Assembly (NCBI GenBank): GCA_019400425.1
Contig: JAFREE010000141.1
Span: forward strand, 1 to 62,657
DNA: 62,657 nt
Direction: 5' to 3'
DNA from: Hymenochaete sp. R1
Taxonomy: Eukaryota > Basidiomycota > Agaricomycetes > Hymenochaetales > Hymenochaetaceae
The notes beneath the pieces were generated by a model. It was not told the origin of the DNA and ran no database searches. It saw only the letters and a program-made list of their open reading frames with translations. The translations under genes and the position numbers were made by a program. Below are positions 24,903 through 37,930 of this stretch, piece by piece (positions within the stretch are counted from its first letter, which is position 1; each line of letters starts with the position of its first letter).

Positions 24903-25120
24903 AAAATTTTATTAAATCTATAAGACACAATTTTTTGTTTTTAGTTCTTTAATAAATAACATAAAACTTACATTATAGCATATGATTAAAAACATAAATT
25001 TTTATCAGAATGACAAAGTAATTAAACAATGTAAGTGGACATTATATAAATATTATAAAAGAATATGGAAGAATATAAGAATGAGATTAAAAGATGTATT
25101 TTTTAGGGAGAAATGAATAG

Positions 25121-25827
25121 GCTGCCCTGGCAATCATAGCATGTGGTGGATGCTTGATGCTAGCAAGACTTGGCAGCAGAGCTATGAGTCAGAGAAAGTG
25201 ATTGCCATGGGTTTCATGGTGAGCTTGTCTAGCAGTGTTGCGCATTGCACAATGTTCAGTGGAATTGGCACAATAGTTCTACTTGCACTTCTTGCTGCTG
25301 CTGGCTATTATGGATACGGGAGCCTGAATATCTCTAGATGTCTAGGATATAATCAATATTTGCTCTGCCAAAAACAAAAAAGAAACTTACAGAAAGATCC
25401 GCAGAGCTAAGGGTGAGGGGTGTTTCTGAGTGAAAACCAGAAGATTGAGGAGAGCTAGTGCTCAATCCTATGGTTGACGAAGGAGTGGTCACTTCAAGGG
25501 TGGATATTACTGATGTGAAATGCAAAAGAATAAAGAGGTGAGAAAGGTTATTTTGACTGTTGAAGTCACTTGGAAGAGATGCAGTTGAGTGTTTGAGTTG
25601 AAGAAGGTGATGTTGGGGCTTATTAAAAAAAAGGCATTGTGGGCGTCATAGAGAACACAACTGGACGCGACTGAACACCTAATCAAAGTCCTCTAATTGA
25701 GAGACAATATTGGTGCTCAGTGCTTAGTTCTTGGTGCTCAGGTCCATCCAGGCCCTTATCTTCTTTTTGAGGCTAGTCCGTTTTCTATTAGATGAAATGA
25801 CCCTGTTGAGGATACTAGCTTTGAAGT
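25121..25827. other. Possible small decayed minus-strand gene, otherwise intergenic
   Basis: A minus-strand frame (25,334-25,525, continuing upstream to about 25,640) is serine/threonine-rich. It is followed by a GTAAGT...GGCAG intron-like stretch at about 25,367-25,397. A plus-strand frame at 25,141-25,410 includes a hydrophobic segment (IGTIVLLALLAAAGYYGYG). Both cannot be real, and neither is recognised. Confidence 0.3.
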
Positions 25828-26196
25828 TGTTCACACTATGAAGCCAGAGACTTTGTGTTGAGTGTAAGAAGGTAAGGAGCACTCAACACAAGTCTCTGAC
25901 ACTTCATGGACACATTTACTGTACAGCAGTAACTAAATAAAGTAAGTGAGTTACACAGTCATGTGCGCGGTACTGAGATGAACAAGATGGTGCCACGCAC
26001 GCAACACAGAAACGAATATTCAATAAGATATGAAGTGAAACTAAAATGCAAATAAAATGAGCATGAAAGGAGAACAGAATAAAACAAATAAAATGAAAGT
26101 GCTGTAGCATTGTAGGAGAGATATTGCATATAAAGAGAAGACAAAATAGAAATAAAATTAAAGAGAATAAAGAGTGCTAGAACACCTATTTCAACA
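25828..26196 (-). mobile_element. Solo LTR, family A (369 bp)
   Basis: Read on the minus strand it runs from TGTTGAAATAGG to GTGAACA, TG...CA as for LTRs. It matches the partial copy at 1-179 and, in inverse orientation, the copy at 50,542-50,872. No internal coding region flanks it. The five flanking bases do not match, so the insertion is old or was rearranged. Confidence 0.75.
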
Positions 26197-27698
26197 TTTT
26201 CTTATTTGGACTTACTGGCACTCATAATCATTTGTCCATAAACCACTACTATCTTGATACTTCGTCCTCTTCCTGCCTGATGCATTTAGCCCCAAGTTGC
26301 TCACAAGGATGAGAATAGCAGAGCTGGAGTTAACTGTGTACGCAAAGTCAGATGAATGGAGTGGTATAGGAAATAATAACATTCTATTCTATAAGATAAA
26401 GTACAATGATTATGTATCTATGTCTATAGATTGCTGTTGAATTATGTGGTTAAAAACAAGTTGCCGTTCTATAAAAAAGTTACTTTTAGAAGAGATTCAT
26501 TATTAGCTATTATTGACTGCAAATCCACCTAATACGCCTTGTTGTTATTATCCATTACAAAACCTAACCAATTATCAAAGTCAACCTCCAACTCGCGCGC
26601 CCTGCCTGTGTATTAATCCAAGGTGTGCAGGACAATCTATAAAAATCATAATCAATATGTCATCTTTGCAGATTCCAAGATAAGTGAATGATGTACTCTA
26701 TCCTTGAAGTCGTCTTTAAGTTGAGTGTCAGACTTAAGACCCTGCGCAAGCTCTTCTATATCTTCTTCCAAAATATTGAGTGCATCGGCAAGGGGCCATT
26801 AAGACGTATTAAAGAACTTGAAGATATCTTATCCAAGGCATGTTTGATGACACGAGATATTGATTGTGCTGCGAGCAAGAGCACAGGAACACGTATTTGA
26901 GTTAGTCACCAAACTAGTATCAATATGCCATATACCCACCCAGTACCTCCACATTCTTAGTTAAGTCCTTTTTGTTATGCAACTTTGGTACAAGGCTTAT
27001 CTAAGGCTTGCTGATTGAGCCTAATCCACACCTTTTATAGTCAAAGGTTATAACTTTAAAGTAGAGTTCAAAGAGTAAGAGTTCTTAAAGCCAAAGCTTT
27101 ATTAGAGACCTTGTAATTAAATAGTTATTGAGAACTAAGAGGTCAAGCTAAGGTTCTAACACCAAAGCTTGCCCTCTATTTATACTACATATGGAGGCTG
27201 TGCGGGCTGTGCACAGACCATCTAACTAATACAAGAGAATGTTCCAAAAGTGAGTTATGTGGAGTCGAATGATATCATCATAAGGCGAAACATAAAACAA
27301 CAATGGAACACAAAAGAAAATAAGTCAAACAAGTCAATCAAAGAGAACAATAAGGGAAAATTTAGGTTAGGGGTTTTATTGTTGTACTATCCACCTCTTT
27401 CAATCCCTTCTATCCCACAATCTGAAGAGTACTGTGAATTTGGTGCTCTAAGTAAGTCTTTCCAACCCCACCCATCCTACTCAAATGCACTATCCAATGA
27501 GTTTTTTTTTTCATTCCCAGCATGTCCAGATGCATACAAGCATGAGCGAGAATGAAAGCAGCAAAAAAAAAAGTCTGGCGCACGCAGATGATAGCAATAG
27601 CTAAGTTGGGGTGTGCTTGATAGAAGATGGTAGTGGTGAGCTGGTAAGAGGTTGAGAAAATGGCTGTTGGGCTTGTTCGACATTATAGACACAACAGC
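26197..27698. other. Intergenic, nothing recognised
   Basis: Short frames only, the longest on the plus strand at 26,688-26,900 (70 codons) with a basic N-terminal half and no known motif. No repeat boundary was found. Confidence 0.4.
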
Positions 27699-28156
27699 TG
27701 TTAGAGTCCAATTAAGACGTTGATCAGGAGTCTGACAAATCAGGGTCACGTGACAGCAACCTGAGGTTCAAAGAGATCAGCACCAGAGCTCCGGCTCCAA
27801 GTGACTGATAGACAGAGTTCGAGTAGGGTATCCCAACCAGGGATAGTCCTGTAAGACAGGAGAATAAAGACAAGATGTATTGACCGGAAGAGACAGAAGG
27901 TCAAATCTAGGGTACATGAGCTACAAGGTGAGGCTCTTATATAGGCCACCCGTCTATGAGGCTGTGTACAAGTACAAGGGAAGAAACAGACAAATAAGGA
28001 AGGTGTCTTAGTAAGACGCCTGACTGATGCTGTGCACAGATCACATGCGATCATGTGCACGGAAGGTCAAAGAATAATAAAGAACAAGATAACAAATAAA
28101 GAAATGAAGTAATAGGGTATGCTTACCAAGCATATGAACGGTGTTGAACCGTAACA
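27699..28156 (+). mobile_element. Solo LTR, family C, copy 1 (458 bp, perfect TSD)
   Basis: The unit runs TGTTAGAGTCC...CCGTAACA with inverted TGTTA/TAACA ends and is flanked on both sides by ACAGC (27,694-27,698 and 28,157-28,161). A TATA-like TTATATAGG at about 27,937 and an AATAAA at about 28,076 set the likely transcription direction. It shares high similarity with 29,815-30,257 but keeps more CpGs, so it is the younger or less mutated copy. Confidence 0.9.
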
Positions 28157-28984
28157 ACAGCTGTGCTTGCGCATGCGCTTGCACTGTTGGTGATGGTGGT
28201 GGGTGGTTAAAGCTGCATGCACGCAAAACCATTGCCGTCACTATTGCTATTCCTAGTCCATACGCCTACCTAGATGAGACTGGCAAAATAGCTATGATGG
28301 TGGTGACTTACCAAGTGATATTGACAAGAGTATAGAGAATGTTGAGTGTATCTTGAGGTACATAAAACAGAGGCTGTTGGTGAATATGTGATTGCTCAGT
28401 AAGTGGGTACCCAAGTGAAAGTACAGAATATAAGAATTGATGGTAGTTGACAGGGACCCTAAGTGATGGCAATGTGATAGCTCAGCGGAAATCTGTTAGC
28501 AAGATAAAGACTTGTAAGGAGCATGCAAAGTGTGAGTGTGGGTAGATAGGTAAGAGTGTTGAATAATAGCTGAAGCCCTGAGGGGTGTATGAGAGAGGGA
28601 AGCATAAAAAAATAGGAGAGACATCGTGAGCATCATGAAAGAAGGAATACGCAAGACACAAACCAAGTGAGTACTCACACAGACCGTCCATTGCTAGGTA
28701 ATAATGCACCAATTCTGTGCATGCAGACTTGGCTAGCTACATATGGACCACACATGCATGTGTACACACTTGGTTAACTGCACACATGTGAAAGTTAATT
28801 AAGACCACACACACTGACAACAAGCAGAGGGATCAGTAATCCTAACCCAAAAAAGGTAAGTGCACATACTAAGCAATGGAAAAAAGTGTGTGCATATATG
28901 CTTGGGTAAAAAAAGCAGGTTAGTTTTCAGACAAAAAAAGTAGATAGGGTAAACAATGGTGAGGTGAGAAAAGAACTTACTGGT
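28157..28984. other. Intergenic between LTR and SNF2 copy 3
   Basis: No gene was recognised. The right part probably includes highly decayed 3' exons of SNF2 copy 3, because a GTAAGT-type donor lies at about 28,980. Confidence 0.4.
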
Positions 28985-29814
28985 GAAAGACTCCTAGAGT
29001 CTTTCCTTCACCCCCAACATTGAGTTGAGCATCACATCACTTGTTCTCTCTACATGCAGGTAGTATACATGCATGTGCTCTTTATTGGGCTTCTAATGTA
29101 CATGGCTGACAACCTGGGCTTCAAGCTGCCCTGACTAAACAGTGTCCTGGAACAAATGATGAGTAAATGCACATTAGGAAAGTGAGAGGACTTACTGCAA
29201 ATATCACAAACTTTGCCTTGTGCAGGTCAAGGCCTGCACTCCCAATTTGCAACAGGATAATGATGCGAGCCTTATTGTCCTGCATGAACATTGCAATATT
29301 CTCCTTGCGCTTCTTCTAGCTGACATGCCGGTGCGCTTGAGGGTTTTCATACCCTCAAATGCAAGCACCTGCAACACACACTGTCAGTATCATACTATAG
29401 TCAATGAGAGATAGCTCACTCACCTGCAAAAGATGCCTTACTGGGTGGATGAACTTACAATAAATCACAAGTTTGTGATAAGCATTCTTGTCTGCTGGAT
29501 GCTCATTGTCATCCCACTCTATGTAGCCCTTATGAGTCTCGCCCATGGCCTTGATGAACTCCAAGAAGGGCATGTTGTCATGGTAAAGGAGGTTCGATGC
29601 CAGCTAGATAAGGAACTTCCACTTCAAAGATCCTTCAGCCTCCCATCTGGCCTTTGTCCGCCAGTCTAGAGGGGTGATGCTAGGGTACTTGATGCTGTTG
29701 ACTATGTGCCCTTCGCCATATCTCATGTGCTCAATCTTAAGCTGGTATTTGGACAGGAACTGGCTCAACAGGAGCTGCTCCAGGTTCATTGACCAATGAC
29801 TGGAAGAAAATGTC

Positions 29815-30257
29815 TATTAGAGTCCGATCAATACATGACCAAGAGTCTGACAAAGCAAGGTCATATGACAGAGGTTTAAGAGATCTGCACTCAGACTCCA
29901 GCCTAAAGTGACAGATAGACTAAGTTTGCAAAGGATATCCTACTTAGGGATAGTTCTCTAAGACAGGAGACAAGAGTATATTGACTGGTGAGGACAAAAG
30001 GTCAAATCTAGTATACAAAGGCTACAAGGTGGGGCCCTTATATAGGTCACCTGTTTATGAGGCTGTGTATAAGTACATGAGAGAAAATGGACAAATAAGG
30101 AAGACATCTTAGTAAGACACTGACTGATGCTGTGTACAAGTCACATGCAATCATGTGTATAGAAAGTCAAAGAACAATAAAGAACAAGATAACAAATAAA
30201 GAAATGAAGTAATTGGGTATGCTTAACTAAGCATATGAATGTTGTTGAACTGTAACA
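29815..30257 (+). mobile_element. Solo LTR, family C, copy 2, inside SNF2 copy 3
   Basis: The unit runs TATTAGAG...TGTAACA, matching the LTR at 27,699-28,156 along its length. Flanks are ATGTC (29,810-29,814) and ATATC (30,258-30,262), a target duplication with one G-to-A change. SNF2 copy 3 coding sequence continues on both sides. Confidence 0.85.
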
Positions 30258-30757
30258 ATATCAGTACATGTATCTGAGAGAAAGGTATTATCACTTACAC
30301 TTTAGATAATGTGTCCGCTACAATTTTCTTGAATTTTGTGTCCTCCACCACTGGCATGTGAAGATAGCAGTAGTGGCGCTTCTCCTTGGGAAGCTCACTG
30401 ATCTCCTAACTTTCGAAGTCCAGAGACTCCCCTGTATGCTGGATGTCATAGCCTGGCAACATCAACTTCACCTCGTATACAAAGTCCCGGTGCTCCTCCT
30501 TCTTTTGCTTCTTTAGTGGTGACTTGCGCATCTTCTCTAGGCTGTGCATGAGGGCCTCTACATTCTCCAATAATGACTTCACCGTGGGGTTTGCATTCTC
30601 TAAGTTGCAGATGGTCTTCCTTACATCCACTAGCCTCTTCTTCAGCTGGCCCTTCAAGGCAAGGAGCTGAGCCTTGTCACCACTGGTCACTCCAGTGATG
30701 AGAGCAAGGCTCATGAGATTCTAGAATGTCTTTGTCAGTTTTGGTTAACCTAAGAAC

Positions 30758-30889
30758 AATCAAGAGGTATGCACCTTCTTATTGTTGTGCAATCAAGAGG
30801 TATGCACCTTCTTATTGTTGTGCAATCAAGAGGTATGTACCTTCTTATTGTTGTGCAATCAAGAGGTATGCACCTTCTTATTGTTATGC
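30758..30889. repeat. 33-bp minisatellite, four units
   Basis: Four head-to-tail 33-bp units start at 30,758, 30,791, 30,824 and 30,857 and differ by single bases. Because 33 is a multiple of three, a plus-strand frame reads AIKRYAPSYCC repeatedly, but this lies inside the SNF2 copy 3 minus-strand remnant and is probably not a gene. Confidence 0.9.
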
Positions 30890-33691
30890 AATAGAGTCAC
30901 CATACACAACACTATGATGCTGCATCTCTGCCTCTGAGCATCCAGTGCTCTCATCACTGGGTTGTCCAAACATATCTCGTGCACCTTTTCTGTGACAACA
31001 ATCTCTCACTTTGTATGAAACACTGTTCCGACTTTAGCATCCTTCCTCCTCACGAGCAGGTCGGATGCCGAGTACAACCACATTGCTCCCCTAGGGAAGA
31101 ACACCCTTCTGAACTCCCATTTCAATGTCTGTAATGTTTGTTAGTTAGTGTATGTGTAGTACTGAATATAAAATTCTTACCAAATATGCCATGACCACAA
31201 TTGTAGACTAGGCCAAGATTTTTTCCACCTTCACGCGAGCCTACCAATGTGGGATGGAGTCCATCCAGAGTGGATATGCGAGGACATTAGTCCCCCCAGG
31301 TGTAAGCACCCATTGTGTCTCCATCTACCACTGAATATAGAGCATGTTTGGTATGATGATAAGGAACTGACCACTATTGAAGTGGTCAGTAAAGTCCACC
31401 CCGCTCGTAACTGTTAATGTCACTATTAGCCCAAGGTAGATGGCCAGTGAGAATAGTCAGCTATGCAAGTGTGTCAGCAACTGACTACAAGTGACTGAGG
31501 AATTAGGCACCAGGTCGCACTATGACTTAGAGAGAGAAGGAGGTTTGTATGAAAGGGATGGAATTTGGCTAAGAACTATAGTTAGGAAGAAAAGACTATC
31601 TCCAAAACTGAGGAGTTACATGTAAAGCATGGTACATATTTATACTAAGTGAGAGTGAGTACATAGACCAGGTGGAGTGTGATGTTAATAGAGTGAACAA
31701 GTGATGTTAGTGGAATATGTGGGGTAGGTGGTGTCAGCGGAGCTTTGTGCAAGGTGTAGGGTCAAACATGGCAACTCAAAGTATGGGTCTGAAATCCTCG
31801 GACATGGTCAGGAGAATAAAGAGCAAAAAGGGAAAGAATTGGAACAAATTGTAACAGAGTGATATATTATATGCATCGACCTAAGTCCAATGACGGTAGA
31901 GACAGCATGAGGGGAAAAAAAGGGTGTCAAAGTCAGCTTTGTACTACAGTCAATAAGGGAAAGGTACTCACTGGATGGCATAGGCGCCTTCTCTTCGGTC
32001 TTGATCTCTATGTAGCAGATCATCATCATCAAGACAAGATACTGTAGTGTCTTGCCAATGCCCACCCCATCAACCAAGATGATGTTTTTGCTGAGAGCAA
32101 CCCTCTTCATCATTGTGGTGACACCAATATACTGGTGCCAAAACAGCCCAAATGGCATGAGACCATTCTTCGTGACACGTTTGACCTCCTCTGGCAATAC
32201 CCTATAGTTCTTGAGGTTGGAGATGTCAGACGGGAATCACCCATTGTCTGCCTTGTACCTCACAAAGAACGGGAATACCTAGTCTCCTGGCACATCTAGC
32301 TACTCTATCTCTAACTCCACCCTCATCATGTTTAGCAAGCATTTGTGGTACTTACTCATGCTGATATTGCTCTCCGCATCTAGCAACTCTATTGTATCCA
32401 TTGTTGGGTCATCGAGCTCCTCTAGGCTCTCATGTAGGGCATAGTACACATCCTCAATGTCGGCAATGTCCTTCAGATTGTTCAACTGGAGGAGGTACTC
32501 CTCCAGCTGAAGGTGATACTTCTTCACCTTTTTCACTGTAGGTACGTCAGCTCCAATTAATCCAAGGTCAATGTGTGTACAGACTCACCTACTGCCTCAT
32601 CACACTGGTTCAATACCACAATCTAGCTCAACATGTCCCAGATCTCCTTGTTCTCCCTTGCCCTCCACAATCTGTCAAATATATTGCAGTACTCGGTGTA
32701 CTTGTTGCCTGCCATCAACAAGTCCATTGTGTATGTCTTTACTTACTCTTTCGAGAGCCTGGCATCCTCTCCCAGCCTGATCTTCTCCCAGGCGCTGTCC
32801 ACGACCTTCCTCAATAACTCCTTCTTTGTAAGGACCTTCTTTTTTGACTGCTACTTGTCCCAGACAAGCAGCATAAGCAACTTCATTGTCTCCATAGGGG
32901 GCTTGTATATGAAGCCCTCGCTGATGTGGTCTGCGTCCTCACCAAAAATGGCGCAGGCGAGCTCACAGAGGTTTGCAGCACCTATGTCCCACACACTGAT
33001 GATGGAAATGCACACAGGATTGATCTGTTGAGGCAGACAGTTAGCAGCCAAAAAGAAAGAAAGAAAAGAACTTATATTCTCTGGTAGTAGCTAAGGGAGT
33101 CCTATGGCCTGGTACTGCTGGTGTGGAAGGAAGCCTAAACTAGCCATCTTTTTATCAACGACCTTGCCAAGCTTTGAACGCAACCACATCTTCCTCTAGA
33201 ACTGGAGGAAGAGCTTGGTCCCTTTGGCATAGGAGCCCTTCTTGCGCACATTGCATACCTCAGTGAAGAGCACCAAGTAACTTTTCCAATGATGCTGGTG
33301 CATCCTCTTCATAAACTCCTTCTATGTGTTGTGCTTATTCTGCGTGTCGAGAAGAACAGCGAGGTCCAGGCACATGTGGTCCAGTACCATGAAGCTATTT
33401 GCTAGATACGCACTATTAGGGAACTTTAAGAATGTGTTCACATTCTACATCCCCCATGAGATGAGTATGTTTGGGTTGCTGTGAACATTACCTTGGCTGA
33501 TGTTGTCCTTGGACTTTGACTCACATTGGAGGAGTGCCAATCCAAATGAAAGCTTGGGCATTGTGGTGGTGGTGGTGGTTGGTTAGTTAGTTGGTTGGTT
33601 GGTTACATTATACGAAAGCAGCTGGAGCAAGGAACTTAACAAACAAATTGGTATGGGATGAGAGAAATCTGTGTGCATAACCTGAGAAGAG

Positions 33692-33710
33692 TATATATAT
33701 ATATATATAT
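33692..33710 (-). promoter_or_regulatory. TA tract upstream of SNF2 copy 3
   Basis: An alternating TA run of 19 bases lies about 130 bp upstream of the copy 3 start, in the same relative place as the tracts of copies 1 and 2. GGT/GGTT repeats at 33,563-33,603 lie between it and the start codon. Confidence 0.45.
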
Positions 33711-36049
33711 GTTTTGTGTGTGGCTCTCTCTGATAACCATTGACCCTGGTCAGATTGCATGTGTGAGTCATTTAAATTCTTCTGAGATCTACACCTTTAA
33801 TGATCGGGGATACCATTTTGGTCTTACCATAACAGGGTAAGCATGCTTAAGAAGTGAACAAAGGCACATTGATGTTTGATCTTGACCCTAGGTCGATGTG
33901 AAAGAGGGTACATAATTATGCCTCAAAGAAATAAATATTTTACATCAATTGCCTAATGCAGAACATAATGTAACTATGTTTGGATACTAAATGTGACATG
34001 CTAAGGAAGCATTGACCTTAGGTGGATGCATTGTGAGGCACAAATAAGATCTGGATTGGTGCTATACCATATACGGCTCATCTGTTGTTATGCACACTGC
34101 GCAACTCTTACGGCCATACTATATATGGCAAATGCCTAAGGTAAAAATATTCTTATCTTGATCTAATATCAGTCGACCCAATAAATCTCAACCTCATTAC
34201 GCATGTGCTAATCAATAATTGTACTAGGGTCAGATGTATAGACACATACTGTCCAAGTGTCACTGGTCACCATGCACTCATCTTTGGTGTCCTCACACAC
34301 ATTGTACTTAGATCGATAGCACACATCATTATCAAGTTGACTTATAATACATTCTCATAATCCAATTCAAATATATTCTTTGTGCACTTTATGTTGTCTA
34401 AACTGTGAGAATCTCCTCAAGTCTATAGAAACTTCAGTCTCTCATGCAACCTTACCTATAAACCTTGCTACACCTTGCTACACCTTGCCCGTAAACCTTA
34501 CCTTTCCACTAAACCTAGCAAAACCTTTTAAGCCTTGCACCCTATTTCTCTCTCTAATAACCCTTACCAAATATTCTCATCTATTTCAATTGCAAAAGGA
34601 TAAATGTAAGAAATTTATGAACACATATAGAATGGATAAGTGAGAATATACAGGTCACAGAGAGCAAGACAAATAACACCAAGGGAAAGAATGTAATGCT
34701 GCGTCCAACTCATGTGTATGCTATATCTTATCATAGACTAGTTATTGTACCTGATAGAGATGGTCTTACTTAGAACCTCGCAAAACAGCAGGTCATATCT
34801 ATTGCCGATACAAGTGGTCATATTGTCAGCCATTTTTGTAAATCAAATCCATGGTCTCTAAAACAACAACACTTATTTCTTTCTTCAAATAGGAAATTTG
34901 TGCACTTTAAAGATCTTCAGAACCAAATATGAGAGTAACAAAAAGTCTATCTTTCTTATTAGGTAGTGAATTTAATGTAGAGAATGGAGACATTATCTTA
35001 CATTTGAGTATACTACACTATTTGCTGTAAGTTTTGAAACCTATTGGTAAGTTAAATTTGTAACCTATTAGACTACTGATTGTCATTGTTGTTAAGTGAT
35101 GAAGTAGCACTGAGTTAGCACAATGTAAGGTGTTGCTTCATAAGCTACTCTGATAGACCTCATAGAAGAAAAGAATTAACACGACTGACAAATATATTCT
35201 GATTTATGTTGTGAGTATATGAATACACATGACAAGAAAAAAAAACAATGAATAAAGTGAGCAAAAGACAAAATGAGAAGCATAAACAAAAGATATAAAA
35301 GGAATACTTATGAAATATGTTTTTTTGGCCCATTTGTCCAACACAAAATCAAATACTCAACTGATGAGTTGCTAGTTATATCTAATCTTCAACACCATTA
35401 CACGACCTTAGAACTATCTTCTTCCCAAGCTCTATTGCCACCTGACTAACACAAAGACTTTAGCCCTAAAGCTCAGGGTCCTCTACATCTTTGTCTTCAA
35501 CATTATCTTCAGTATATGATCTGTTTATAGTAAGGTTGATGAAAGGCACATTTGAATTACTGTCAAATGATGGCAGCTCATTTGTACTGAGTTCTATCAT
35601 CCCTTCAGAAGTGCTATCAGATGGTGCATCTTCATTACTAACAAGATCTATGAATTTAGGGCTTTTGGGTACTATAGGCTCTTAGGGCTTTGGGACTAGA
35701 ATGAATTGTGTACCACTGTTATCAATGACTTGTCTTGCATAAGGCAAAAAACTCCTATACTGTAGTCTGCAGAGATGAATTTGCACTTATCCTAAAGGAA
35801 TTTTGTCCAGGCCTCTACTATGAGGGTTCTGACATCAGCTCAATTCTCTACTAGATCAAAGGACCAGTGAACACGACGTGCAAACAACAGCTTGCCTTGT
35901 ATGATTGCTTTGCAGATGTCTAGTAAACACTTTATGCATTTCTTAGTCAAAGTTGTGCAAAAAAGATATTGGTACAAGAAGTGAAGTTTGACAAAGACAT
36001 AGACATTCATTTATCTTAGAGCAGTGCAGAACTCACAGATGTAGCTTGG
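33711..36049. other. Intergenic, nothing recognised
   Basis: Frames are short. CCTTGCTACA and TAAACCTT(A) mini-repeats at about 34,450-34,510 are the only local structure noted. Confidence 0.4.
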
Positions 36050-37930
36050 AACAATTAGCATGAATCAATCTACCCAGAAGTGCTTCTCATCCATTTTCTA
36101 CTTGTCTTAGAAAGTATTCACATTATTGAGAATGAATAGAGCACGGGGTAACAAATTGTATGTATAAGGAATTGACAGGTAGGATTGTTTCACCATTAAC
36201 GAGCCATCTTAAAACACTGCTCATATGCATATGCTCAGAATAAATAAAAAAATGCCTTTCCAAAAGCTGTCCAGTGGATCCCTAATATCTTGATAGTGAA
36301 GCTTCTTTGCATCTCTCTCAGTATATGACATAAGTGGACTGAAGAAAACCTGGTTAATGTTTATATTCATAATTAGCTCATAAACATAACATAGTTCCCG
36401 CCTCAGAGATGACCCTATTAGATCAAAATGACAGCTCAAGGACTGCCAGATAATGGTCTTTATATGATATCTGAGCTCTAATCCTCTAAAGAAATCTTAA
36501 TAGTTATCAAATAATGGAGGTTGAGAGGGATCATAAGGGTGTTGAATATACCTTCTTCAATTATGTCTATGAAGCATCTAATTCTCTGAAGCATTCTTAG
36601 CAAGGCATGTGTAAAGAACCCAAAATATAGCAGCACTGAGATTTGAAGGCGTAATAATGGGAAGATGCCGGATAATTGTTGAGTTATTGCAATGGTTGGA
36701 AAACACTTCACTCTGCAGATATGTTGAAAGGAAAGATGCTGGCTTGATAGAGAGCCAGCCTCAGTGATCTACTGGAGAAGGTCTGGCTTCATTTGAATCA
36801 CCTAAAATAGAGATAATAGGGGGATGATCTAGAAAGCTCATTCTGGCCAGTATGAGAGGGCTTATCATGGCACGAATAATGCCTGAAGTTTAAGTCTGAG
36901 ATGCAAAAAGCATTGTTGAATCTCTGGGATTAACAAAGCCTCTATCTTTGGGCAACCTGTATATGTCATCTTGTATTGCTTTTGCTGACTGTCTTACATC
37001 AGAGTGAACTGGCAGTGATAGTCCTCCAAAGATGGTGAAGAAATCAATCTCAGGTTAGGATAGAAAGTTATGCTCTTTCACACAATGTGAAAAGTTATTA
37101 CATTCACTTTCAGAGCCAGATCTGAACAAAGGGTTTTGAGACTGACTATCATTTGCAGCATGCCTAAATAACATTGAACTAGTTCCTGTTATTAAGGTGA
37201 AGCTTGTTGAGGAGAAGCACTGGTTGACATGCTGCTTGAAAGGGCATCTAATTCCTCTTGCATCCAAGTAGAAAAGTTGTCAAGCGTAAGTTTTGAAGAT
37301 AAGGCAACAGAGCCAGCTGTGGTGTGTGTCTGGGGCAAAGAGAGAGAATATTATTCCTACCAATTGAGAGCTGACATTCCATCTGCCTCATCCAACAGAA
37401 ACTCATCAAGCACGTATGTACTTTTAGGCAAAAGCACAGATAACATCGAGTCATCTATAGTTTGTGCAGAAACAAAGGTTGACAATGTTGAAGCAATTAC
37501 AAGGCTTTCCAATATCCTAGAAAAAGTGGCAGTAGCAGTATCTTATGTGACACTAAGTGCAAAATCTTAGTTTGAGGGTTGACTCAGTACATCAGTCTCT
37601 CTATTGAAACTAAGCAAAAGGTCATTATAGATAGTATTGTTTAAATAAGGGTTTGAGACACCAGGTCTTGTGTCAAATGCATTGAAAAGAACATTCAAAG
37701 AGATGAAAGAAAGGTTGTGCATGGAGAAATGTAAGTCATCATTACAATTGTCAAAAGGTGAGCCTTCAACTGAGATAAACAACAGGAGTCTACAAATATC
37801 AGCATTGGTTGCATACAGTCAATAACGTACAAACTCACTTGGTGTTGGCATTAGTCTCAGTAGACTTCCTCTTTTGCCTATATAAATCCTGGTCCCCCTC
37901 TTTACTGAGCTTGCATGTCTTCAATATTTG
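36050..37930. repeat. Repeat family D, best preserved copy
   Basis: Segments at 36,060-36,150, 36,640-36,970, 37,030-37,075 and 37,856-37,930 match the two AT-rich copies at 20-23 kb in the same order. GC content is visibly higher here. No reading frame longer than about 110 codons is present (37,229-37,570 plus), and no transposase or polymerase motif was recognised, so the element type is unknown. Confidence 0.6.

Larger units (their letters stand above)
18960..25120. repeat. Extremely AT-rich, gene-free repeat block
   Basis: About 6 kb has almost no C or G and no coherent reading frame. It holds a long inverted repeat pair and at least two decayed copies of a repeat (family D) also found at 36-38 kb. 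Differences between these copies are mostly C-to-T and G-to-A, consistent with repeat-induced mutation or long-term cytosine deamination. Confidence 0.75.
28985..33561 (-). pseudogene. SNF2-like helicase, copy 3 (diverged paralog, broken)
   Basis: A frame starting MPKLSFGLALLQ at 33,559-33,561 follows the same exon order as copy 1. It has an N-terminal domain with four or more TAG codons (33,561-33,100), an ISIISVWDIGAANL exon at about 33,000, a helical linker at 32,300-32,536, Walker A VDGVGIGKTLQ at about 32,050-32,080 and motif II EKVH at 30,979-30,990. A linker follows at 30,406-30,714, and helicase C pieces AYHKLVIYCKF at about 29,470, IGSAGLDLHKAKFVIFA at about 29,220 and KPNKEH..VYYLHVERTSDV at about 29,060. 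The motif VI arginines are lost (reads SHVH then stop). A family C LTR sits inside. It is more distant from copy 1 than copy 2 is, so an older paralog. Confidence 0.8.

Noticed and set aside
27699..30257. Family C LTR pair as one intact retrotransposon
   Set aside because: Each LTR has its own target duplication and the DNA between them is SNF2 copy 3 exons, not gag-pol.
30726..30917. CRISPR-like array or repeat protein (AIKRYAPSYCC units)
   Set aside because: Units are directly joined with no spacers, the host is eukaryotic, and the frame lies antisense to a SNF2 remnant.
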